Below the pieces are notes generated by a model. The model was not told the DNA's origin, did not search any database, and worked only from the letters and a program-made list of their open reading frames with translations. Positions 46,664 through 53,912 of a stretch of 64,000 nt of DNA are shown here, in pieces. This DNA is from Streptomyces sp. NBC_01283. GTDB lineage: Bacteria; Actinomycetota; Actinomycetes; Streptomycetales; Streptomycetaceae. Position 1 is the first letter of the stretch; each line of letters opens with the position of its first letter. The translations under genes were made by a program, and so were the position numbers. The stretch lies in the NCBI RefSeq assembly GCF_041435335.1, contig NZ_CP108430.1, positions 8,218,001 to 8,282,000 on the forward strand, in the 5' to 3' direction.

Positions 46664-47850
46664 TGAGTGGGGTGAGCGGTGGGGTGAACAAGGAGCCCGT
46701 GGCCGTCGTCGGAATCGGCCAGACCAAGCACGTCGCCGCCCGGCAGGACGTTTCGATCGCGGGGCTCGTCCGGGAGGCGGCCCAACAGGCTCTCACGGAC
46801 GCCGAGTTGACGTGGGCCGACATCGACGCCGTGGTCATCGGCAAGGCGCCGGACTTCTTCGAGGGCGTCATGATGCCCGAGCTGTACCTCGCCGACGCGC
46901 TCGGCGCCGTGGGCAAGCCGATGCTGCGCGTCCACACGGCGGGCTCCGTCGGCGGCTCCACGGCGCTGGTCGCCGCGAATCTGATCGCGGGCCGCGTCCA
47001 CGGCACCGTACTGACCCTCGCCTTCGAAAAGCAGTCGGAATCCAACGCGATGTGGGGGCTCTCCCTGCCCGTCCCCTTCCAGCAGCCTCTCCTCGCGGGC
47101 GCGGGCGGCTTCTTCGCCCCGCACGTGCGCGCCTACATGCGGCGCACCGGCGCCCCCGACACGGTCGGCTCGCTCGTCGCCTACAAGGACCGCCGCAACG
47201 CCCTGAAGAACCCCTACGCGCACCTGCACGAGCACGACATCACCCTGGAGAAGGTCCAGGCATCGCCGATGCTCTGGGACCCGATCCGCTACTCCGAGAC
47301 CTGCCCGTCATCCGACGGGGCCTGCGCGATGATCCTCACCGACCGTGCGGGCGCGGCCCGTTCGCCCCGGCCGCCCGCCTGGATGCACGGCGGCGCGATG
47401 CGCAGCGAGCCGACCCTGCACGCGGGCAAGGACTTCGTCTCGCCGCAGGCGGGCAAGGACTGCGCGGCCGACGTCTACCGGCAGGCGGGGGTCACGGACC
47501 CGCGGCGCGAGATCGACGCCGTGGAGATGTACGTGCCGTTCTCCTGGTACGAGCCGATGTGGCTGGAGAACCTGGGCTTCGCCGAGGAGGGCGAGGGCTG
47601 GAAGCTCACCGAGTCGGGCGTGACGGAGCTGGACGGCGATCTGCCCGTCAACATGTCGGGCGGTGTCCTGTCCACCAATCCCATCGGCGCCTCGGGCATG
47701 ATCCGCTTCGCCGAAGCGGCACTTCAGGTGCGCGGCCAGGCCGGCGAGCACCAGATCGACGGGGCCCGCAGGGCGCTCGGACACGCCTACGGAGGCGGCT
47801 CGCAGTTCTTCTCCATGTGGCTGGTCGGCGCGGAGCAGCCCACGACGTGA
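46663..47850 (+). CDS. Thiolase-fold lipid-transfer protein (Ltp3-like), no catalytic Cys
   Basis: Second thiolase-like protein, 395 residues. The nucleophile position reads 'VHTAGSVGGSTALVAANL', with Ala-Gly-Ser in place of a Cys, and the His loop reads TNP in 'NMSGGVLSTNPIGASG'. The C-terminal 'GHAYGGGSQFFSMWLVG' is of the SCP2-thiolase kind. Size and order match Ltp3 after Ltp4 in mycobacteria. ATG at 46663 overlaps the previous stop (TGATG). It is the last gene of the operon. Confidence 0.86.
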   Translation: MSGVSGGVNKEPVAVVGIGQTKHVAARQDVSIAGLVREAAQQALTDAELTWADIDAVVIGKAPDFFEGVMMPELYLADALGAVGKPMLRVHTAGSVGGSTALVAANLIAGRVHGTVLTLAFEKQSESNAMWGLSLPVPFQQPLLAGAGGFFAPHVRAYMRRTGAPDTVGSLVAYKDRRNALKNPYAHLHEHDITLEKVQASPMLWDPIRYSETCPSSDGACAMILTDRAGAARSPRPPAWMHGGAMRSEPTLHAGKDFVSPQAGKDCAADVYRQAGVTDPRREIDAVEMYVPFSWYEPMWLENLGFAEEGEGWKLTESGVTELDGDLPVNMSGGVLSTNPIGASGMIRFAEAALQVRGQAGEHQIDGARRALGHAYGGGSQFFSMWLVGAEQPTT

Positions 47851-47957
47851 CGGGCGTGCCGGGCCGGACGGGCGGTCGTCCTCCTTCCGCGGCCTGTCCG
47901 GCACCGGAACCGAAAGCTAGGCTGGCGGGCGGACGACGCATCGGGAGGAGCACGGAC

Positions 47958-48221
47958 GTGGCCGAAAGCACCATTCAGCAGCATCCGCTCGCAGGTCAGC
48001 AGCGCCCGCTCGCGGGCTGGGACAAGCCGGAGCTCGACCTCAGCACAGCGGACTGGCAATCGAGCAGCGACGGGCGGGGTGATGTGGAGATCGCCTTTGT
48101 CGAGGGTTTCATCGCGATGCGCAACGCGGGCCGTCCCGAGAGTCCGTCCCTCATCTTCACTCCGGCGGAGTGGGGCGCGTTCGTGCACGGCGCGCGTGCG
48201 GGGGAGTTCGATCTGACGTAG
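47958..48221 (+). CDS. DUF397 protein
   Basis: Small protein of 87 residues. 'WQSSSDGRGDVEIAF...IAMRNAGRPESPSLIFTPAEWGAFVHGARAGEFDL' is the DUF397 domain (quoted here as its key pieces WQSSS, VEIAF, FTPAEW, GEFDL). In Streptomyces these genes usually sit beside an XRE regulator and act as toxin-antitoxin or BldB-like partners; no such regulator is adjacent. GGGAGGAG precedes the GTG start. A 12 bp direct repeat spans its stop codon. Confidence 0.82.
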   Translation: MAESTIQQHPLAGQQRPLAGWDKPELDLSTADWQSSSDGRGDVEIAFVEGFIAMRNAGRPESPSLIFTPAEWGAFVHGARAGEFDLT

Positions 48222-48240
48222 GCCGTCCGACGTAGGCCGT
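48215..48240 (+). repeat. 12 bp direct repeat over the DUF397 stop codon
   Basis: GACGTAGGCCGT occurs twice, 2 bp apart; the first copy contains the TAG stop codon. Confidence 0.8.
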
Positions 48241-48302
48241 GCGGGGCGTTGTGGACCCCGCCTCCGGCTGTCGCGGCCGCTCGCGGCTTCCGCCGTGCTG
48301 AC

Positions 48303-48322
48303 CTGGTGACTTTGGACTCTGC
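48303..48322. promoter_or_regulatory. Weak DosR/OsdR-like box before the stress protein
   Basis: CTGGTGACTTTGGACTCTGC shares about 12 of 20 positions with the DosR consensus TTSGGGACTWWAGTCCCSAA. It lies about 80 bp before a universal stress protein, a typical DosR target. Weak match. Confidence 0.25.
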
Positions 48323-48402
48323 CCCCGGCCCGCCTCCTGGACGAGGCCGGGACCGGGAGCGGAGCCGGTCGACCTTGGCCCAGTGCCGGAGACGAGGAAG
48401 CC

Positions 48403-49317
48403 ATGAGTGACGAAGCGCCCGTTGAAGCCGTTGCCGCCGTCGATGGACCTGTTGTCGTGGCCGTCGACGGGTCGGCAGGCAGCGACCACGCCCTGGAATG
48501 GGCACTGACCGCCGCGCGGCTGCGGAACGCGCCGCTGCGCGTCGTGCACGTGCGGCAGTACGCGATGCCGCTGGCCGACGGTCCGTACATGCCGACCATC
48601 GATCACCGATCGGACGCCGACCCGGTCGTCGACCGGGTGCGGGCTGCCCTGGAGGGACGGACGGACCTGCCGCCACTGACCGTCGAGGTCGTGGAGGGCA
48701 CCGCCGGGAGGGACATCCCGCGGCTCGGCGACGGGGCGCGGTTGCTGGTACTCGGATCGCGCGGGCGCGGCGGATTCACCAGTCTGCTGCTCGGCTCGAA
48801 CGGCCTTGCGTGCGCGCGGGACGCGGCGTGCCCCGTAGTCGTGGTGCGGCCGGACGAAGGGCTCACGCCGGGGGCCGGGCCGCGCGTGGTGCTCGGGCTC
48901 GACGCGCTCTCCCCGCACGACGACACGATCGGCTTCGCCTTCGCGGAAGCGGCGCTGCGGGGCGCGGCGCTCCGGGTCGTCTGCGCCTATCCCGGGCCCG
49001 TCCTCGTCTACACGGCCACCGGTGACTTCGTGACTTCGGCGGAGGCGGACGCGGCGACCGCGGCGCAGTACACGGAGCTGGCGGGCGAGCAGCTCGCGCC
49101 CTTCCAGGAGCGGTATCCGAAGGTGCGCGTCGAGAGGGAGGTCCTGCCGGGGGACGCGGCGGGGATCCTGGTGGAGGCGTCGCGGGAGGCGGAGCTCGTG
49201 GTGGTGGGGAGGCACCAGCACCGGAAGCCGCTGGGGAGGCTGATGGGATCGGTGACCAACGCCGTGCTGCTGCACGCGCAGGGCGCGGTGGCCGTGGTGC
49301 CGCCGGAGCCCCGGTAG
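48403..49317 (+). CDS. Universal stress protein, two USP domains
   Basis: Cytosolic tandem universal stress protein of 304 residues. Domain 1 (about 17-148) starts 'PVVVAVDGSAGSDHALEWAL' and has 'VLGSRGRGGFTSLLLGS'; domain 2 (about 158-300) starts 'PRVVLGLDALSPHDDTIGFA' and has 'VVGRHQHRKPLGRLMGSVTNAVLLHA', close to the ATP-binding G-2x-G-9x-G(S/T) motif. Such proteins bind ATP and support survival in hypoxia or dormancy. It appears monocistronic, with a possible DosR-like box upstream. Confidence 0.92.
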   Translation: MSDEAPVEAVAAVDGPVVVAVDGSAGSDHALEWALTAARLRNAPLRVVHVRQYAMPLADGPYMPTIDHRSDADPVVDRVRAALEGRTDLPPLTVEVVEGTAGRDIPRLGDGARLLVLGSRGRGGFTSLLLGSNGLACARDAACPVVVVRPDEGLTPGAGPRVVLGLDALSPHDDTIGFAFAEAALRGAALRVVCAYPGPVLVYTATGDFVTSAEADAATAAQYTELAGEQLAPFQERYPKVRVEREVLPGDAAGILVEASREAELVVVGRHQHRKPLGRLMGSVTNAVLLHAQGAVAVVPPEPR

Positions 49318-49402
49318 AGAAACCGCCGAGCACACAGGTCTGTCCGGCCGCCCTGCACGCGCCGGCCCGGCAACCCCGCACGTACCGCCCGGCCGCCCTG
49401 CC

Positions 49403-50134
49403 TCACCGCAGCACCACACACCCCCGCCCCTCCAGCCTCCGCAGCAGCTCATCCGGCACGGCGACCTCGTTCCAGCGCAGGTCGAGCTTCTCCAGCGCGG
49501 GCAGGTCGCCGATCCACGGCGGGAGCTCCCGCAGGCGGTTCGCCCGCAGATCGAGTCTCCGCAGGCGGGGCAGGCCACGCAGGGCCTCCGGCACCGTCGC
49601 GAACTCGTTCTCGCGCAGCTCCAGTTCGCGCAGGTCGGCGAGGCCGTGGAGCGAGGTGGGGAGCGAGGTGAGGCGGTTCCCGCGCAGCCACAGTTCGCGC
49701 AGCGCGGTCAGGGCGCCGAGCGAGGAAGGGAGCGAGGTCAGGTGGTTGCGCTGGGCGCGCAGTTCCACCAGGGCGTCGAGTGAGCCCAGGGTGTCCGGAA
49801 GCGCCGTCAGCCGGTTCTCGCCCACATTGAGGTACGCCAGCCGCTTCAGGTTGCCCAGGGAGTCCGGCAGCGACGTGAGGCGGTTGTCGTGGACGTAGAG
49901 GAAGCGGCTCAGGGACGTCAGGTCCCCGAGCTCCGGCGGGAGCTCCGTCAGGTGGTTGTGGCCCAGGTCCAGCGTGTGCAGCGAGGCCAGGGTGCCGATC
50001 CGCGCGGGGAGCCGCGTGAGCGCGTTGTCGGGCAGGAGCAGGACCTCCAGGGACGGGTGGTGCCACACCGCGTCGGGAACCTCGCTCAGGCCGCCGTGCC
50101 AGTAGTTGAGTACGTTCTCGGTACCGACCGTCAC
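49403..50134 (-). CDS. Leucine-rich-repeat protein
   Basis: Soluble protein of 243 residues consisting almost wholly of about nine 23-residue leucine-rich repeats (consensus like 'LGxLxxLxxLxLxxNxLTSLP'), of the SHOC2/ROCO-type. There is no signal peptide or catalytic domain, so it is a cytosolic binding scaffold. The 69 bp period is visible in the DNA. GTG start at 50134. It is divergent from a LuxR-type regulator, 172 bp away. Partner unknown. Confidence 0.88.
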   Translation of the reverse strand: MTVGTENVLNYWHGGLSEVPDAVWHHPSLEVLLLPDNALTRLPARIGTLASLHTLDLGHNHLTELPPELGDLTSLSRFLYVHDNRLTSLPDSLGNLKRLAYLNVGENRLTALPDTLGSLDALVELRAQRNHLTSLPSSLGALTALRELWLRGNRLTSLPTSLHGLADLRELELRENEFATVPEALRGLPRLRRLDLRANRLRELPPWIGDLPALEKLDLRWNEVAVPDELLRRLEGRGCVVLR

Positions 50135-50306
50135 GTGAGGTCCCTTCGTCCGGAGCGGGTGGCCGTGGGATGACCATGCCCCCTTTTTTCACCGCTGTTG
50201 CCGAATCGGCTCCGGGCGGGCCCCGCGGGCGTAATCTGAAGTGCCTGAAGGCCAAGACACGCGCCGCGGGAGGCGCCCGGCGCATCACCGTGGCGGAGGG
50301 TGTCCC

Positions 50307-53198
50307 ATGGTGCATCACGTCACCCACGGAAGGCGGATCCTCTTCGAGCGAGAGAGCGAACTCGCGTCGGTCGAGGAGGCGTTGACCGAGCTGTGCGGTC
50401 TGTCGCAAGACGGGTCGGAGCCCCCGGACCGGTCCCGGGGCGCGCTCATCGCCTTCGCGGGCCGTGCGGGTCTCGGCAAGACCTCCCTGCTCGCCGAGGC
50501 GCGGCGCCGCGCCGTCGCCAAGGGCTGCACCGTGGCGCCGGCCCGCGGCGGCGACCAGGAGCAGCGGGTCGCCTTCCACGTCGCCCGGCAGCTGGTGCAG
50601 CCGCTGCTCGCCTCCGTCCCCGACGCGGAGCTGCGGGACGTCCTCGGCAGCTGGTACGCCATCGTCGGCCCCGCCCTCGGGCTCTGCGCGGCGCCGGACG
50701 ACGCGCCCCCAGACCCGCAGGGGCTGCGGGACGGGCTCGACTGGGTGCTCACCCATCTCGCCGTGCAGCGCGCTCCGTTGGTGGTCATGGTCGACGACGC
50801 GCACTGGGCCGACGCCGAATCACTGAGCTGGCTCACCGCCTTCGCGCCCCGCGCGGAATCCCTCCCGCTGCTGCTCGTCGTCGCCTACCGGCCCGAGGAA
50901 CTTCCCGCCCATGCCGAGGAGTTCAGAGGCCTGCCCGGACGTGCCGGGCAGCGGCCCATCGGACTCGAACCGCTCAGCGCCACCGCGGTCGCCCGTCTCG
51001 TACGGGACACGCTCGGCGCCCGCGCCGACGACGCGTTCTGCCGCGAATGCTGGGCGGTCACCGCGGGCAACCCGTTCGAGGCCGTGGAACTGACCGCGAA
51101 GGTGCGCGACCGCGGGCTGACCCCCGACGAGGCCGGTGCGCATCTGCTGCGCGATCTCGCCGCCGCCGTGAAGGGCAACGGCCTCGTCGCCCGCCTGGAG
51201 CGGCTCGGCACCTCCACCGTCCGGTTCGCCTGGGCCTGCGCCGTCCTGGGCACCTCGATCTCCCCGGGCCTCGCCGCGGCCGTCGCGGGCATCGGCGAGC
51301 GGGAGTCCGCCGACTGCGCCGACCGCCTGCGCCGCGCCCGGGTCCTGACCGGCGCCGACACCCTGGAGTTCGTGCACCCGCTGATCGCCACCGCCGTCTA
51401 CCGCGCCATCCCCGGCGGCGTGCGCGTCGCCCTGCACGGGCAGGCCGCATGGTCCGTGATCAACGCGGGGCTCGGCGCTTCCGCCGCCGCACGCCACCTC
51501 CTCGAGGTCCACCCCGACGGCGACACCTGGGTCGTGCAGCAGCTGCGCGCCGCCGCCCGCGAGACCGTCCGCGCGGGCGCCCCCGACGCGGCCCGCCGCT
51601 ATCTCGCCCGCGCCCTGCGCGAACCCCCGCCCTGGGAGGACCGCGCCGCGGTCCTCTACGAACTCGGCTGCGCGTCCCTCCTGACCGAACCGGCCACGAC
51701 CGTCAACCACCTGCGCGCCGCGCTCGAAGAGCCCATCACCGACCCCGTCCTGCGGCACGGCATCGTCTACCGCCTCTCCCAGGTCCTCGCCCACACCGAC
51801 CGGCTCGAAGAGGCCTCCGACGCCCTCGCCCGCGAGATCCGCCTCACCAGCGATCCGCGGGTGCGCATCCGGATGCACGCCGAGCAGTTCATGTGGGACG
51901 CCTTCCGCGCCGACGAACCCGACTCGCCCGCCCGTTCCCGGCGCCTGGCCCGCCTCGCCGACCGGCTGCCCGGCCGCGATCTCACCGAGCGGTACATCAT
52001 CGGGCTCCGCGCCTGGGACGCGACGCTGCGCGCCGAACCCGCCCAGACCGCCGTCCGCAACGCCGAGCGCGCCCTGGTCGGCGGGCTCGGCTGGGCCGAG
52101 GAGGGGCGGGGCTTCGAGGTCCCCGTCCTGGTCGCGCTCACCTTCCTGTACGCCGACCGGCCGGGGCGGGCCGAGGAACTCTTCGCGGCCGGGATCGCCG
52201 ACTTCGAGCGGCAGGGCTGGCGCGGCGCCCACCTGTCGTTCGCGTACACGCTTCTCGGGTACGTACGCTTCCGCCGCGGGCGCCTCGCCGAAGCCGAGGA
52301 CTTCGTGCGCGCGGGGCTGCGGATCGCCGAGCGGGTGGGCTCGGGAACGCCTGCCCACTGGTACGCCGTCGGCATCCTCATCGAGATCCTGCTGGCCCGT
52401 GGCCGCGTCGCCGAGGCCACCCGGACCGCCGAGGAGTACGGCTTCGGGGAGCCCTTCCCGGCGGCCGTCGTCTTCCCCGACGCCCAGGCCGTGCACGGCG
52501 AACTGCTCCTCGCCCGCGGCCTCACCCGGGACGCGGCTGCCGAACTCGCCGCTGCGGGCCGCCGCCTCGACCCGCGCGGCATGCGCAACCCCGCCTGGTG
52601 CCCCTGGCAGCTCCACCTCGCGCTCGCCGAGGCCGACGACGCCCCCGGGCGCGCGCTCGCCACCGCGTACGAAGCGGTCCGCCGGGCCCGCAGGTTCGCC
52701 ACCGCGTCGGCGGTCGGGCAGGCGCTGAGGATCACCGCCGACGTCGCATCGGGCTCCGCGCGCATCAAGCTCCTGGAGGAATCCGTCAGCCACCTGGAGC
52801 GATCGCCCGCGGCGTACGAACTCGCCTGCGCGCTGGTCCGTCTTGGCGCCGAACTGCGCCGCTCCGGCCGCCCCAAGGACGCCGCCGACCCGCTCTACCG
52901 CGGGCTGGAGGCGGCCGTCCAGTGCGGAGCCGACGGCCTGGTGGAGCAGGCCCGTGACGAGCTGGCGGCGGCCGGCCTGCGCCCCCGGCTGCTGCACGGC
53001 ACCGAGACGGACACGCTCACCGCGCGCGAGCGCACCGCCGCGACGCTCTCCGTCCGCGGCGCGTCCGCCGCCCGCATCGCCGAGGAGATGCACACCGACG
53101 AGCCGGCCGTCGTCCGGCTGCTCTCCGCCGTCTACCGGAAAGTGGGAACGGACCACTCCGGTCTTGCCGCCGCGCTCGCGCTCCACCACCCCCGCTGA
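50307..53198 (+). CDS. Large ATP-binding LuxR-family (LAL-like) regulator
   Basis: STAND-type transcription regulator of 963 residues. The N-terminal AAA/NACHT-like ATPase has Walker A GRAGLGKTS (52-60) and Walker B 'LVVMVDDAHWAD' (about 152-163). A long helical TPR-like middle follows, and the C-terminal HTH is LuxR-like ('LTARERTAATLSVRGASAARIAEEM', 'VVRLLSAVYRKVG'). LAL proteins often control secondary-metabolite genes; no biosynthetic cluster is adjacent. ATG at 50307 has GGAGGG 6 nt upstream and places the ATPase at the usual distance. It is divergent from the LRR gene. Confidence 0.9.
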   Translation: MVHHVTHGRRILFERESELASVEEALTELCGLSQDGSEPPDRSRGALIAFAGRAGLGKTSLLAEARRRAVAKGCTVAPARGGDQEQRVAFHVARQLVQPLLASVPDAELRDVLGSWYAIVGPALGLCAAPDDAPPDPQGLRDGLDWVLTHLAVQRAPLVVMVDDAHWADAESLSWLTAFAPRAESLPLLLVVAYRPEELPAHAEEFRGLPGRAGQRPIGLEPLSATAVARLVRDTLGARADDAFCRECWAVTAGNPFEAVELTAKVRDRGLTPDEAGAHLLRDLAAAVKGNGLVARLERLGTSTVRFAWACAVLGTSISPGLAAAVAGIGERESADCADRLRRARVLTGADTLEFVHPLIATAVYRAIPGGVRVALHGQAAWSVINAGLGASAAARHLLEVHPDGDTWVVQQLRAAARETVRAGAPDAARRYLARALREPPPWEDRAAVLYELGCASLLTEPATTVNHLRAALEEPITDPVLRHGIVYRLSQVLAHTDRLEEASDALAREIRLTSDPRVRIRMHAEQFMWDAFRADEPDSPARSRRLARLADRLPGRDLTERYIIGLRAWDATLRAEPAQTAVRNAERALVGGLGWAEEGRGFEVPVLVALTFLYADRPGRAEELFAAGIADFERQGWRGAHLSFAYTLLGYVRFRRGRLAEAEDFVRAGLRIAERVGSGTPAHWYAVGILIEILLARGRVAEATRTAEEYGFGEPFPAAVVFPDAQAVHGELLLARGLTRDAAAELAAAGRRLDPRGMRNPAWCPWQLHLALAEADDAPGRALATAYEAVRRARRFATASAVGQALRITADVASGSARIKLLEESVSHLERSPAAYELACALVRLGAELRRSGRPKDAADPLYRGLEAAVQCGADGLVEQARDELAAAGLRPRLLHGTETDTLTARERTAATLSVRGASAARIAEEMHTDEPAVVRLLSAVYRKVGTDHSGLAAALALHHPR

Positions 53199-53293
53199 CC
53201 TCGCCCTGAACACCCGTCCACCCGTCGGCCGCCCCGCGCGGACCGGCGCCGCCCCCGCGCCGACAAGCACCGCGGGACACGTACCATTGGCGC

Positions 53294-53794
53294 ATGTCCT
53301 TCCTCCGCCGCCGCAGCGCCGCCACTCCCGCCGGCCCGGACTTCGATGTCCTTGCCATGGACCCGGGTGACTGGCCCGGCAACCTCGGCGCGGGCCTGCT
53401 CCCCGCCCCCGACGGCAGCTGCCAGGGCGTCTTCCTGCGCTACGACCTGTTCGGCGGGCGCGGCCCCGCGATGATCATCGGCAATCTGCCCGAGGGTTCC
53501 CCGGCGCGCGAGACGGCTGACGACGAGGTGCCCTTCGAGGTGGCCCAGCTGCTGCAGGCGCTGGAGAACGACGAGGAGGTCACCGTCGTCAGCACCGAGG
53601 ACATGCCGGTGATGCAGGGCGACAACCTCCTCATCGTGCGCCGCCTCAAGCTCTCCGAAACCCGCATCTCCTGCGTGCAGTTCGACCGCAGCGACGGCGT
53701 CCTCGTCACCATCGCCGCCTGGGACCGGCCGATCACCGACGATCTGTACGCCCTTCTGAAGCCGCTGCCCGCGGAGCTCTTCCAGCAGGGCTGA
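53294..53794 (+). CDS. Conserved hypothetical protein
   Basis: Cytosolic protein of 166 residues that I cannot assign to a named family. It begins MSFLRRRSA, has alternating beta strands ('GVFLRYDLFGGRGPAMIIGNL', 'ISCVQFDRSDGVLVTIAAWD') and many acidic residues, and no membrane segment. Composition matches its neighbours. It stands between the LuxR gene and the fucosidase. Function unknown. Confidence 0.7.
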   Translation: MSFLRRRSAATPAGPDFDVLAMDPGDWPGNLGAGLLPAPDGSCQGVFLRYDLFGGRGPAMIIGNLPEGSPARETADDEVPFEVAQLLQALENDEEVTVVSTEDMPVMQGDNLLIVRRLKLSETRISCVQFDRSDGVLVTIAAWDRPITDDLYALLKPLPAELFQQG

Positions 53795-53912
53795 CACACC
53801 CGGCACCACCGCAGGCCACGCATCCACCCCTTCTGCCGGACCATCTGCTGAAGGGGTGGGTTTTGTCATGCGCCTTGCCAGGCCAGTCATCGGACTTTTA
53901 ACGTGACCGGTC

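Noticed and set aside
45575-47850. Standard beta-oxidation thiolase
   Set aside because: Both proteins lack the nucleophilic Cys and the GHP His.
50820-53270. 816-residue open frame opposite the LuxR-type regulator
   Set aside because: Antisense shadow; low-complexity and no recognisable motif.
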